NCBI RefSeq assembly: GCF_003217515.1
Contig: NZ_QJSX01000003.1
Location: forward strand, 288,049-352,048
Source: Deinococcus yavapaiensis KR-236
GTDB taxonomy: Bacteria > Deinococcota > Deinococci > Deinococcales > Deinococcaceae
DNA length: 64,000 bases
Reading direction: 5' to 3'
Positions 1 to 9,038 of the stretch are shown here, piece by piece. The notes under the pieces are model-generated. The model was not told the origin of the DNA, ran no database searches, and saw only the letters and a program-made list of their open reading frames with translations. Made by a program: the position numbers and the translations under genes. Numbering within the stretch: position 1 is the first letter of the stretch; each line of letters opens with the position of its first letter.

Positions 1-37
1 CGCACCCCCCCGATCTCCGCGCACGATTGACCGTCCC

Positions 38-91
38 GAGCGACCCGAAGGCCGAGCAGACGAACAGTCCTGCTCGGCCTTCGGGTCGCTC
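38..91. terminator. Long perfect hairpin, probable terminator
   Basis: A 21-bp perfect stem (38-58 with 71-91) encloses a 12-nt loop. It lies upstream of the dipeptidase gene and probably ends a gene beyond the left edge. No long T-run follows, so strength and direction are uncertain. Confidence 0.7.
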
Positions 92-151
92 TCGGCGTAC
101 GAACGCGACGTCGGCTCTTGGCGCGTCACCGATGAGGCATGATGCGTCTTG

Positions 152-1213
152 ATGCCAACCTCGCCGCCCGTCTTCGACGGTCACAACGATGTCGTTCAGC
201 ACCTCTTGGAGTACCGCGAGGGCGGACGGGACTTCCTGCTTCGCAACCCCGAAGGGCACCTCGACTTGCCCCGCGCCCGAGAAGGCGGCCTCATCGGCGG
301 CTTGTTCGCGCTCATGGCCCTTCCGCCGCGTCCCCCAGAAGACGACTTGACGATCACTTCCAGCGGGTACGAGGTTCGGCTCGCGCCACCCCTCGATCCT
401 GGAGGTGCCCGCGCGCAAGTGCTCGCACAACTCGCCGCCCTCGAACACCTCGAACGCCGCGCCGAGGGACAACTGCGCATCGTGCGCACGAGCGAGCAAC
501 TCGCCGCCCTCGACGCGGATGGCCCCCTCGGCATGGTGGTGCACCTCGAAGGAGCGGACGCGATCGACGCCGACTTCGCCTTGCTGTACGACCTGCACGC
601 GCGAGGACTGCGGTCGCTGGGCTTGGTGTGGAGCCGCCCGAACCGCTTCGGGCACGGCGTTCCCTTCGCGTACCCTCGCTCGCCGGACACCGGGCCCGGC
701 CTCACGCCCGACGGGAAGGCGCTCGTGCGGGCCTGCAACCGTCTGGGTGTGATGATCGACGTGTCGCACCTCAACGAGCGCGGCTTCTGGGACGTCGCGC
801 GGCTGTCGGACGCTCCGCTCGTCGCGACGCACTCCAACGCGCACGCGGTGTGCCCCTCGACGCGCAACCTCACCGACGATCAGCTCGGCGCGGTGCGTGA
901 ATCGGAAGGCGTCGTGGGATTCAACTTCGCCGTGAACGACGTGCGTCCCGACGCGCACCTCGACCCGGACACCAACGTGGAGGTGCTGGTGCGCCACGTG
1001 GACTACCTGCTGTCGCGCCTTGGCGTGGATGGCGTGGCGCTCGGCTCGGACTTCGACGGCGCGGTGATGCCGCGCGCCGTCGCCGACGCGAGCCACCTGC
1101 CGACGCTGCTGAACGCCCTGAGGACGTTCGGGTACGACGAGGACACGCTCGGCAAGCTCGCGAGCGGCAACTGGCGGCGGGTGTTGCGGCGCACGTGGCG
1201 TGACGAAGCGTGA
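152..1213 (+). CDS. Membrane dipeptidase (peptidase family M19)
   Basis: Zinc-dependent dipeptidase of the renal dipeptidase family, which hydrolyses dipeptides, often with a D-residue at the second position. The 353-aa length is normal for bacterial members. The binuclear zinc motifs are in order: DGHND (residues 9-13), HLEG (131-134, bridging Glu), SH (205-206), THSNA (226-230) and GSDFDG (298-303). No signal peptide is visible, so it is probably cytoplasmic. The ATG at 152 was chosen over the TTG just before it at 149; GAGG at 134-137 is a rather distant ribosome-binding site. The gene stands alone between two hairpin terminators. The family call is secure; the physiological substrate is not known. 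Confidence 0.93.
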   Translation: MPTSPPVFDGHNDVVQHLLEYREGGRDFLLRNPEGHLDLPRAREGGLIGGLFALMALPPRPPEDDLTITSSGYEVRLAPPLDPGGARAQVLAQLAALEHLERRAEGQLRIVRTSEQLAALDADGPLGMVVHLEGADAIDADFALLYDLHARGLRSLGLVWSRPNRFGHGVPFAYPRSPDTGPGLTPDGKALVRACNRLGVMIDVSHLNERGFWDVARLSDAPLVATHSNAHAVCPSTRNLTDDQLGAVRESEGVVGFNFAVNDVRPDAHLDPDTNVEVLVRHVDYLLSRLGVDGVALGSDFDGAVMPRAVADASHLPTLLNALRTFGYDEDTLGKLASGNWRRVLRRTWRDEA

Positions 1214-1259
1214 AACGAGCGAAGAGAAGCGTGGCCATCGCTGCTTCTCTTCGCTCGTT
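1214..1259 (+). terminator. Intrinsic terminator after the dipeptidase gene
   Basis: A 17-bp perfect inverted repeat (1214-1230 with 1243-1259) begins directly after the stop codon of the dipeptidase gene. Confidence 0.8.
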
Positions 1260-1390
1260 CGAGTCACTCCTTCTTGAATCCGCCTGCCGTGAACACCACG
1301 TCGGCGCACGAAGGCCCGAGGATCACACGTCGCGCTTCATCCGCGCCCCTCTAGCGTTCCACCCGCCGAGATCCGCCCACGCGTCTCCTG

Positions 1391-2383
1391 TCACTTCACC
1401 CCGCCGAGGTCGAACACGAGGCCGTGGCTGTTCGGTTCGCGCAGCACGAGCGACTTCAGCCCGACGCCTTGCGGCGCGACGAACACGAGCCGCACGCGGT
1501 ACTCCTCGCCGGGCTTGAGGCTGCGGCCCGTCGCTTCCTCGGGACGGCTGCCCTTCGCGAGCAGCCAGTACTTGACGGGCTCGCCGTCCGCGTCCACGAG
1601 CTCCGGCCAGAATCGGCCGCTGCCCGGCGTGTCCTCGTCGGCCCCGGCGTTCTTGATCGTCAGCGTGGCGAGCACGAGGCGCTTGCCCGACGGCGCGTCG
1701 CGCCCGTTCATCGCCTCGCCCGAGAAGGTGACGTCCTCCAGCTTGACGTCGTAACGCCCGACGGGGTAGAAGACGTTCATCTTCGCGGGGCCGTCGGCGA
1801 GCGCCGTGGCGCCGCTCGCGTCCTTGGGGTCGGCGAACGGAACGGGCAACTTCTGCACGACGCCGCGCAAGTCGTAGCGCAGGACGGGGTCGGCGTCGCG
1901 CTGCACGATGAGCTTGGGAACCACGCCGCTGGCAGGCACGCGAATGACCGCCGTGACCTCGACTTTTTGCGCGGGCTTGATGCTGCCCGTGAACGGCGTG
2001 CTCGTCCCGGCGCGCACGAAGGTCTGCTCGTTGCTGAAGTTGACGTCGAGCGCGTCGACCGCCGTGAACGACAGGCCGTAGAGATCGGTGTCCTGCTTTT
2101 GAGGATTGTGCGCCGTGAAGCGCAGCACCAAGAGCTTCTCGTTGGCCTTCGGCACGATCGTGAGCGTGCCGAGCAACGCGCGCGTGGTCGTGTACGACGC
2201 GCTCACCAGCGTGATGTTGATCGGGTCGCGCTTGCCGATGGTGAAGGTCTGACCGATCTTGGCGTTTTGCCCGTCGAGTTGCGTCGTGCCCATCACGGCG
2301 GGCGCGGTGGCGGGCGGATTGGCGGCGAAGGCGGTGGTGGCGAGTGCGAGCGTCAAGGCGGGCAGGATGATTGGGACACGCAT
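1391..2383 (-). CDS. Secreted protein of unknown function, paralogue 1
   Basis: 330-aa protein with a clear Sec signal peptide (MRVPIILPALTLALATTAFA, likely cleaved before ANPP). The rest looks beta-rich and contains two similar halves with phrases such as 'LLVLRFTAHNP' and 'VLATLTIKN', reminiscent of DUF4352/Telomeric-repeat-like immunoglobulin folds in extracytoplasmic proteins. It is a close paralogue of the next gene (2545-3543); the start region, including the GGAGGAATTCC ribosome-binding site and about 50 upstream bases, is also conserved. Function is unknown. An envelope or stress-sensing role is only a guess. Confidence 0.8.
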   Translation of the reverse strand: MRVPIILPALTLALATTAFAANPPATAPAVMGTTQLDGQNAKIGQTFTIGKRDPINITLVSASYTTTRALLGTLTIVPKANEKLLVLRFTAHNPQKQDTDLYGLSFTAVDALDVNFSNEQTFVRAGTSTPFTGSIKPAQKVEVTAVIRVPASGVVPKLIVQRDADPVLRYDLRGVVQKLPVPFADPKDASGATALADGPAKMNVFYPVGRYDVKLEDVTFSGEAMNGRDAPSGKRLVLATLTIKNAGADEDTPGSGRFWPELVDADGEPVKYWLLAKGSRPEEATGRSLKPGEEYRVRLVFVAPQGVGLKSLVLREPNSHGLVFDLGGVK

Positions 2384-2493
2384 GGAATTCCTCCGGGCGA
2401 CCTCGTCGGCCGCGATGACGAAACCTTAGCGATCCGAGCATGGCTGGCGAGTGTGGCGCGAGGAGGCGTCTCGCCTCGCGTCGTTCGGATCCT

Positions 2494-2541
2494 CGAAAGC
2501 GAGAAGCGCCGAGCGTCATCGCTCGGCGCTTCTCGCTTTCG
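2494..2541 (-). terminator. Intrinsic terminator between the paralogues
   Basis: A 21-bp perfect stem (2494-2514 with 2521-2541) and a 6-nt loop lie just past the stop codon of the minus-strand gene 2545-3543. It separates the two paralogues, so each probably has its own promoter. Confidence 0.85.
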
Positions 2542-2544
2542 AAA

Positions 2545-3543
2545 TCACTTCACGGCGCTGAGGTCGAACACGAGGCCGTGGCTGTTCGGCTCGCGCAGCA
2601 CGAGCGACTTCAGCCCGACGCCTTCCGGCGCGACGAACACGAGCCGCACGCGGTACTCCTCGCCGGGCTTCACGGCGCGGTTGATGGCTTCCTCGGGGCG
2701 GCTGCCCTTCGCGAGCAGCCAGAACTCGACGGGTTCGCCGTCCGCGTCGAGCAGTTCGGAGCGGAAGCTGTAGTGCGACGGGCTGTCGGCGTCCGCGCCG
2801 AGATTCTTCATGACGACCGTCGCGAGGACGTAGCGCTTGCCCGAGGGCGGCGTGCGGCCCAGCATGGCCTCGGTCGAGAACGCGACGCTTTCGAGCGTCA
2901 TGTCGTAACGCCCGACCGGGTAGGTCTTGCCGAGCGCGCCGGGCGCGTCTCCGAGGGCCGTGGCGCCGCTCGTGTCCTTCGGATCGGTGAACGGGGCGGG
3001 CACGGCGGTCGCTTGACCGCGCAGGTCGTAGCGCAGCACGAGGCCGTCGCCGCGTTGCACGATGAGTTTCGGCACGACGCCCGTCGCGGGCACGCGAATC
3101 ACGGCGACCACGTCGATCTTCTGCGCGGGCTTGAGGCGCGCGTTGTACGGCTCGTTCGTGTCGGCGCGGACGAAAGTGCCTTCGCTGACGTGGTTGACGT
3201 CCTTGACGTCGACCGCCGTGAACTTCAGGCCGTAGAGGTCGGTGTCTTGCTTGTTGGGGTTGTGCGCGGTGAAGCGCAGCACGAGAAGCTTCTCGTCCGC
3301 CTTCGGCACGATGGTGGTCGTGCCCATCACGAAGCGCGTCGTCGTGAAGCTCGCGCGTTGCAGCGTGATGTTGATCGGGCTTTGCTTGCCGATGGTGAAG
3401 GTCTGGCCGATCTTGGCGTTTTGCCCGTCGAGCTGCGTCGTGCCCATCACGGCGGGCGTGGTGGTCTTGGCGGGGGGGTTGGCGGCGAAGGCGGTGGTGG
3501 CGAGTGCGAGCGTCAAGGCGGGCAGAATGATTCGAACACGCAT
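2545..3543 (-). CDS. Secreted protein of unknown function, paralogue 2
   Basis: 332-aa secreted protein with the same signal peptide pattern (MRVRIILPALTLALATTAFA) and nearly the same N-terminal 70 residues and C-terminal 60 residues as the 1391-2383 protein. The two diverge most in the middle. The ribosome-binding site AGGAGGAATCCC precedes the ATG at 3543. The upstream DNA of both copies shares CTAAGGTT-CGTCATC, so the duplication carried its promoter. The half-to-half internal similarity suggests two related beta-sandwich domains. Family and function are not recognised beyond a DUF4352-like look. Confidence 0.8.
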   Translation of the reverse strand: MRVRIILPALTLALATTAFAANPPAKTTTPAVMGTTQLDGQNAKIGQTFTIGKQSPINITLQRASFTTTRFVMGTTTIVPKADEKLLVLRFTAHNPNKQDTDLYGLKFTAVDVKDVNHVSEGTFVRADTNEPYNARLKPAQKIDVVAVIRVPATGVVPKLIVQRGDGLVLRYDLRGQATAVPAPFTDPKDTSGATALGDAPGALGKTYPVGRYDMTLESVAFSTEAMLGRTPPSGKRYVLATVVMKNLGADADSPSHYSFRSELLDADGEPVEFWLLAKGSRPEEAINRAVKPGEEYRVRLVFVAPEGVGLKSLVLREPNSHGLVFDLSAVK

Positions 3544-3884
3544 GGGATTCCTCCTGGCGACCTCTTCGGTCGTGATGACGCAACCTTAGTGGCCTCAGGG
3601 TGGCTGCACGATGTTGCGCGCCGAACTCGGCGTCTAAGCCGCTCGACGGATGCGGCGCGGCGAGAGTCTCGGTACGCTCGACGGGAAGGAGGGATCTATG
3701 CCTGGCACTGCGCGCGGCGCCGTCTTCGGCCTCGGGGACTGAGTTCCCCTCGAGTCCGTGAACAATTCATTCGCCGCGAACGCCTCGGTTCGCGAGCGCA
3801 CGGTGAACTCGTGGGGAACGCGCTGGCCCGTCGCCTGCCGTTGCTCGTCGTGCCTTCGTGGCACGTTTCGCCGTGGAGTGTTTC
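3544..3884. other. Intergenic region with a 14-codon ORF and hairpins
   Basis: Between the divergent paralogue 2 and the MFS gene lies a 14-codon ORF at 3698-3742 (MPGTARGAVFGLGD) with a strong AAGGAGG site. After it come a hairpin (CGCGAAC 3775-3781 with GTTCGCG 3788-3794) and an outer pair GTTCCCC 3743-3749 with GGGGAAC 3813-3819. This is the layout of a leader peptide with an attenuator, but coding or regulatory use is inferred only. Confidence 0.4.
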
Positions 3885-5108
3885 ATGTCGATGTCCCGTT
3901 CGTTCGATCGCCGTCCCTTCTTCGCCTTGCTCGTCGCCAACGCCTTGTCCTGGCACGGCTCGGCCGTCACGTCGCTCGCCGTGCCTTGGTTCGTTCTGCA
4001 AGGCACGAACAGCCCGACCTTGACCGGCGTCGTCGCGTTGTGCGGCCTGCTCGGAAGCGCGGCGTCCTTCGCGCTCGGCGGCCCCCTCGTCGACCGACTC
4101 GGTCACCGTGAGGCCAGCGTGCTCGCCGACTTGCTGAGCGCCGCCGCCGTCGCGGCGATGCCCGCGCTGTACGCTTCGGGGCACTTGTCGTTTCCGCTGC
4201 TCGCCGCCTTGACGTTCGCGCGCGCCGTGCTCGACGGCCCAGGCAACACGGCGCGCGCGAGCTTGCTGCCCGACTTGGCGCGTCAGGGCGGCTTGGAGTT
4301 GGAGCGCGCCAACACCCTCGGCGAAATCGCGGAAAGCGGCGCGGGCTGGACGGGTCCGCTGCTGGGCGGCGTGTTGATCGCCTCGCTCGGCGCGCACGCG
4401 GTGCTGTGGATCGACGCGGCGTCCTTCGTCGTGTCGGCGGCGCTCGTCGCCTTCGCCGTTCCCTCGAACCGCTCGCCTTTCCTCGTCGGTTCGAGGAGCG
4501 CCGCCGCCGATTTCTGGGGAGGTTGGCGCTTCTTGTGGGCCGACGGTCCTCTGCGCGTCATCTTCGGATCGAGCGTCGTGTTCAGCGCGCTCATGGCCGC
4601 CTTGTTCGCGGTGGTGCTGCCGGTCTTCGCACGCGGGGCGGGCGGCGCGGTCGGATTGGGCGCGGTCGTGTCCGCGTTCGGGCTCGGTTCGGTGCTGGGC
4701 TCCGTGGCGTTCGGACGGTTCGGGCACGCTTGGTCGAGGCGAACGACCTTCCTCGTGAGCGTGTGGGGCTTGTGCGGCATTTTCGTGGCGCTCGCGTGCT
4801 TCGCCGACCCGAGGGTCGTCGTCGCAGCTTGCTTCCTCGGCGGGTTGATCGCCGGACCGAACGGCCCGCTCATTCCGACGGTGCTGCAAGAGCGCACGCC
4901 CGACGCGTTGCGGGCGAGGGTCGTGGCGGCGTCGAGCGCGTTGACGCTCGTCGCGTCGCCGCTCGGCGTGCTGCTCGGAGGCGCCGCCTTGGAGCGCTGG
5001 TCTTTCTCCGCCACGCTCCTCGGCATGGCAATCGTGTTCGCGCTCGGCGTGCTGAGCGCGACGTTCGACGGCGGCTTGCGGGCAGTGGACGAGCCCGTCG
5101 CCCGTTGA
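3885..5108 (+). CDS. MFS transporter, drug-efflux type
   Basis: Integral membrane exporter of the major facilitator superfamily, about 407 aa with roughly 12 hydrophobic helices. The loop after helices 2-3 holds GGPLVDRLGHREASVL, a variant of the MFS motif A. The overall form matches the NreB/enterobactin-exporter-like DHA1/DHA3 group that removes drugs or small metabolites by proton antiport. The ATG at 3885 has GGAG six bases upstream and gives a normal short cytoplasmic N-terminus; the in-frame GTG at 3858 is less convincing. A short SD-led ORF and hairpins precede it, so expression may be attenuated. The substrate cannot be read from the sequence. Confidence 0.85.
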   Translation: MSMSRSFDRRPFFALLVANALSWHGSAVTSLAVPWFVLQGTNSPTLTGVVALCGLLGSAASFALGGPLVDRLGHREASVLADLLSAAAVAAMPALYASGHLSFPLLAALTFARAVLDGPGNTARASLLPDLARQGGLELERANTLGEIAESGAGWTGPLLGGVLIASLGAHAVLWIDAASFVVSAALVAFAVPSNRSPFLVGSRSAAADFWGGWRFLWADGPLRVIFGSSVVFSALMAALFAVVLPVFARGAGGAVGLGAVVSAFGLGSVLGSVAFGRFGHAWSRRTTFLVSVWGLCGIFVALACFADPRVVVAACFLGGLIAGPNGPLIPTVLQERTPDALRARVVAASSALTLVASPLGVLLGGAALERWSFSATLLGMAIVFALGVLSATFDGGLRAVDEPVAR

Positions 5109-5122
5109 CGGCGTCGTTTCCG

Positions 5123-5332
5123 CTACGTGATGGCGTCGGTCGAGCTTTCCTGGAAGTGTCGGCCGAGGAAGTGCAGCAGCGCGTCGGGTTCCGAGAAGTA
5201 GCGCCGCCGAGGATCGTTCGGCAGCAGGACGGACGCGCGCCACACGGGGCGTGGGCCGTCGAACTCGTACCAGACGCGCAGCAGGTAGATGTCGTGCGTG
5301 GTGGACGCGAGGGGGAAACCGTATTCGTTCAT
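5123..5332 (-). CDS. Small conserved-looking protein, unknown function
   Basis: 69-aa protein beginning MNEYGFPLASTTHDIYLLRV. The ATG at 5332 has an excellent GGAGG site seven bases upstream, so this start is preferred to the longer in-frame extension to 5479. It contains an aromatic-rich core (VWYEFDGPRPVWRASVLLPND) and no membrane segment. It converges with the MFS gene 14 bases away. No family is recognised. Confidence 0.6.
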   Translation of the reverse strand: MNEYGFPLASTTHDIYLLRVWYEFDGPRPVWRASVLLPNDPRRRYFSEPDALLHFLGRHFQESSTDAIT

Positions 5333-5489
5333 GAGAGACCTCCGGCAGCGGGCGAACTCGCTTGACGCGACCGTAGCGCGCCTCGCGTGATTCCAGCCTG
5401 ATCGGCGCCGCTCGGACTCGACCGCCGAGGTCCAGCTCCACGCGGCGGACGGGTGGAACGTGTCCTGGCGCGCCTCCAACCAAACTTGC

Positions 5490-5526
5490 GAAGCGCGAGG
5501 ACGAAACGATTTCGTCCTCGCGCTTC
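5490..5526 (-). terminator. Intrinsic terminator for the SARP-type regulator
   Basis: A 17-bp perfect inverted repeat (5490-5506 with 5510-5526) with a 3-nt loop lies downstream of the minus-strand regulator gene ending at 5575. Confidence 0.8.
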
Positions 5527-5574
5527 ATGTCCCCGTGGTCCGTGACGCTCGAACGAAGTCGGCGCGCGGCGTCT

Positions 5575-8500
5575 TCAGCGAGTCGACGCGGGAGGCGCCG
5601 CGAGATCCTCGACGGCGAGCGGTCGCAGGCGAGGCTGGTTCAAGAACGACGCGAGATAGGCGGGCGGCACGTCTTCACGGGCCGCTCGTTGCACCCAGGC
5701 GTGGAAGGCGTCGCGCGCCGCCGCGCCGAGTTCGGGTGATGTGGCGGCCGCGACTCGGGCGCGCACGTCGAGTTCCTCGGCGAGCGAGATGGTGCCCGCC
5801 GCGCCGATCTCGTCGCCGTTCGACCAGGAAGTCGCAGGCAAGTCGAGGGCGAGGCGAGCGGCGTTGAGGCGCACCTCGGCCGCCACGGCCACGCCGCGCA
5901 AGCCGTGCTCGCGCGCCTTCGCTCGCGTGTCTTCCAAGAGGCTGAGGCGATCTCGCGGCGGCAGGTGCGCCGCGCGCACGAGATCGAGCCGCGCCGTCCA
6001 CCACACCGACACGTCTCCGACGCGCGCCGCCTCTCGAATGGCGGCGCGCGCTTCTTCGACGCAGCCGAGGTCGGTGAACAGGTGCGCGACGAGCACGCGC
6101 GGCTCGGGCAATTGATTCGCCGATGCGGGCAGCGACGCCAGCAGGGCGCGCGCGAGCGAGAGCGCCTCGTCGAAGGCGCCGAGCTCGGCGAGGAGCACGG
6201 CGCGCCACGCGTCGATCTCCGGTTGCCACAGCGCCGCGTGCATGATCTCGATCCCCTTCGCTTCGTCCAGCAGGCGAAGCGCGTGCGCGAAGCGACCCTC
6301 GGCGTGATCGCAGTGCGCCTCCGTCAGCCGCATGAAGACGCGTTGCGTCGCGTAGTCCGCGCCCGCGCGCACGTCCGTGCGCATGCGGTCCAGCGCGCCG
6401 CGCGCGGCGCGCACGTCACCGAGCATGACCTGCACGCTCGCCGACTTTTGCGCGCAACTGACCGCCGACTGCACGTCGCCCGAGCTGCGAAACAGCCTCT
6501 CGGCGGTCTCGACGTGCTGCAGCGCTTCGCGCGGTTGATGGCGAACGAGGTACAGCCCGTAGAGTTCGTGCGTCTTGGCGCGCAAGGACGTGTTGCCGTG
6601 CGTCTCGCCAATGGCCAGCATGCGGTCGAGCCACGCGGTGGGATTCGGAACGAAGCGCCGCAGGTAGCTAGCGAACACCAGCACTTCCAGCAAGTCCGCT
6701 TCCAAGCGCGGGTCGGCAGTCTGCTCCGCCCACGCCAAGCCCTGCTCGGCGAGTTCGGCGGCACGGTCCGCTTCGCCCGCCATGGTGAGGGCCGCGCTTT
6801 CCAGGCGATGCGCGATCGCGCGACGTCTCGGCGTGACGGCCCATTCGTGCAGGCGGCGAGCGAGTGCGCCGAGGTCCTCGGCGCGCTCCAGGTAAAACAA
6901 CGCCTCGCCTTGGCGGTTCCACGCGTCGAAGGCCGCGTCCAACTCGCCCGCCGCCCAAAAGGCGTCGGCGGCTTCTCCGAGGTTCTCGGCGGCCGTGTCG
7001 CGCAGAAAGCGCGCGGCGGCGACTTCGGCGGCCTTCAAGAGCAGCGGCGCGGCGAGGGCGGGCTTGCCGCCTTCGAGCCAGTGGCGGGCGATGCGCGCGG
7101 GGTGCGCGCCGTGCCGCTCCAATGCGCGGGCGGCGCCGCGGTGCAGCAAGGGCCGCACGGACGACGGCACGCTTTGACGCACCGCCTCGGCGACGAGGTC
7201 GTGCGAGAAGCCGTCGCCGCGCACGATCTGCGCTCCCTCCAGCTCCTCCCACGCGCTCAAGAGGTCCAGCACGGGCGCGCCGAGCGTCTCGGCGATGAGT
7301 TCCACGTCGAAGTCGCGTTGCAGCACGGCGGCGGCCCGCGCTGCTTGTAGCGCGGGCGTCGATACCAGCCCGAGGCGCCGCTCGACGAGCTGACCGACTT
7401 TCGGAGGCAACGGCAGCCGTTCGGGCAGGTCCTCGGTGAGCTGGTTGGTCTGTATGAGGTGGCGAATCGTTTCCAGCAAGAAGAGCGGGTTGCCGCCGCT
7501 GTGCGCGCGCAAGCGGGCGCGAACGTCGGCGCGGCTCGGCACGCCGACGTCCGCCATGAGCGCGTCGAGGCCGTCCTCGCCGAGCGGTTCGACGTCGATC
7601 AGCACGCCCAGCCCTTCTTCCACGATCCGCAAGATGAGCGCCTCGCTCTCCGGCGCGACCTCGTCTCGGCGGTAGGTGACGAGCATCGGCGGCATCCGGC
7701 CCTGGCTGCCCGCCGGAGGCGGCTGCGTCCACATGAACACGCCGTCTTGATTCGAGTGGTAGTCGTAGAACTGCCAGTCGTCCACGAGCACGCACGCGAG
7801 GTGCCGCGTGCGCTCCAAGAAGAACACTTGCATGGCTTGGCGCAGGCGCAACACGTCGGCCTCGTCACGCAGCGGTTGCAGCGTCTCGTCGGGACGGGCG
7901 AGCTCGGGCACGACGCGCGACAGTTCCTTGCGCACCCACTCCGCGATCGGCACGTCCGGCCAGCGTTCCAGCACCAGCCTGACGTTGCGGGCGGAGGACG
8001 CGAACGGAACGTGCGCGTCGCCAGGACGGCCCGCGTACGTGAAGAACTCCCCTTTGCTGGCCGCGAATTCCTGCGCGAGGCGCGTCTTGCCCGCGCCGGG
8101 AGCGCCTCGCAGGTAGATGTACGGCACGGTGCCCCACGCGGCTTCCAAGCTCGCCCACTCCGCCTCACGTCCCACCAAGTTCGGAGGGCGCTGCACGGCG
8201 AGCGGCAAGGCGCTCGGCTTCACGACGTGCACGCTCGGCACGGTGCCCCGCTCGATCTGCGCGGCGAGCGCGGCGGTCTCCGGCAAGGGATCGGCGCCGA
8301 ATTCGCGCCGCAGCACCTCGCGGCACTTGTGGTACGCCTTGAGGGCGGCGGCGCGGTCGCCGCGCAGGTAGTGCAGGCGCATGAGGCGTCGCCAAGCCTC
8401 TTCGGAAATCGGGTCGAGGTCCAGCAGGGCGCGCACGAGCACAGCCGCGTCGTCGAGCGCTCCGTCACGTTCGAGGCGGTCGGCTTCCGCGCGGCTCGCG

Positions 8501-8943
8501 TGCGCGCGCCACTCTGCCCAGCGTTCCTGCTCGGACAGCAGCCAGTCTTCAAGTTCAGGGCAATCGTCGTAGACGAGCCCGCCGAGAAGGCCGCCCGCGC
8601 GGTCGAGGAACTCCGCGTGACGTCCACGCGTGTAGAGGTCGCGCGCTTCGAGCGCGTCCACGACGAGATCGGCCGACAAGGTCAGGATGTCGGCGCCCGC
8701 GACCCACTCCTGCCCCGTGGCGAGGCGAAGCTTGCGTAGAAGTTGCGAGAGATTGTTCCTCGCCGTCGCTTCGGGCGAGGTGGGCCACAGCAATCCGACG
8801 AGGCGCGCGCGCGTCGTCGGGCCTTCGAGGGCGAGGTACGCCAGGCACGCGGCCGTCTTGCGCTCCACGGCGAGGCGCGCGCCGTCCGGACCTTCGAGGA
8901 CGACCGGCTCGAACAGGTGAAACCGCCACGGCACGCTGTTCAT
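5575..8943 (-). CDS. SARP/BTAD-type transcriptional activator with AAA ATPase and TPR repeats
   Basis: Very large cytoplasmic regulator (1122 aa). Order of parts: an OmpR-like winged helix at residues 5-95 (LLWPTSPEATARNNLSQLLR is its helix region), a bacterial transcriptional activation domain at about 97-235 (ending LRREFGADPLPETAALAAQIE), a P-loop ATPase with Walker A GAPGAGKT at 280-287, and a long helical TPR-like C-terminus from about 600 to the end. This is the AfsR/MalT-like STAND layout, in which a ligand bound to the repeats releases ATP-dependent activation of target promoters. It stands alone, so its target is unknown. A second, unrelated-context member lies at 41233-44214. No strong ribosome-binding site precedes the ATG at 8943. 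Confidence 0.88.
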   Translation of the reverse strand: MNSVPWRFHLFEPVVLEGPDGARLAVERKTAACLAYLALEGPTTRARLVGLLWPTSPEATARNNLSQLLRKLRLATGQEWVAGADILTLSADLVVDALEARDLYTRGRHAEFLDRAGGLLGGLVYDDCPELEDWLLSEQERWAEWRAHASRAEADRLERDGALDDAAVLVRALLDLDPISEEAWRRLMRLHYLRGDRAAALKAYHKCREVLRREFGADPLPETAALAAQIERGTVPSVHVVKPSALPLAVQRPPNLVGREAEWASLEAAWGTVPYIYLRGAPGAGKTRLAQEFAASKGEFFTYAGRPGDAHVPFASSARNVRLVLERWPDVPIAEWVRKELSRVVPELARPDETLQPLRDEADVLRLRQAMQVFFLERTRHLACVLVDDWQFYDYHSNQDGVFMWTQPPPAGSQGRMPPMLVTYRRDEVAPESEALILRIVEEGLGVLIDVEPLGEDGLDALMADVGVPSRADVRARLRAHSGGNPLFLLETIRHLIQTNQLTEDLPERLPLPPKVGQLVERRLGLVSTPALQAARAAAVLQRDFDVELIAETLGAPVLDLLSAWEELEGAQIVRGDGFSHDLVAEAVRQSVPSSVRPLLHRGAARALERHGAHPARIARHWLEGGKPALAAPLLLKAAEVAAARFLRDTAAENLGEAADAFWAAGELDAAFDAWNRQGEALFYLERAEDLGALARRLHEWAVTPRRRAIAHRLESAALTMAGEADRAAELAEQGLAWAEQTADPRLEADLLEVLVFASYLRRFVPNPTAWLDRMLAIGETHGNTSLRAKTHELYGLYLVRHQPREALQHVETAERLFRSSGDVQSAVSCAQKSASVQVMLGDVRAARGALDRMRTDVRAGADYATQRVFMRLTEAHCDHAEGRFAHALRLLDEAKGIEIMHAALWQPEIDAWRAVLLAELGAFDEALSLARALLASLPASANQLPEPRVLVAHLFTDLGCVEEARAAIREAARVGDVSVWWTARLDLVRAAHLPPRDRLSLLEDTRAKAREHGLRGVAVAAEVRLNAARLALDLPATSWSNGDEIGAAGTISLAEELDVRARVAAATSPELGAAARDAFHAWVQRAAREDVPPAYLASFLNQPRLRPLAVEDLAAPPASTR

Positions 8944-8996
8944 GATGCTCTATGGTACCACCAACGTAAGAAGCGTTACACAAGTGACATGGACGA

Positions 8997-9026
8997 GGGC
9001 CGCCCCTCACGAACGAAGGGCGGCCC
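8997..9026 (-). terminator. Hairpin after the cupredoxin gene
   Basis: A 9-bp GC stem (8997-9005 with 9018-9026) lies immediately downstream of the minus-strand cupredoxin gene. No T-run is seen. Confidence 0.55.
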
Positions 9027-9038
9027 CGCCGAAGATGC

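Noticed and set aside
3696..5528. Minus-strand ORF of 610 codons opposite the MFS gene
   Set aside because: Arg/Glu/His-rich shadow of the transporter gene with no family motif.
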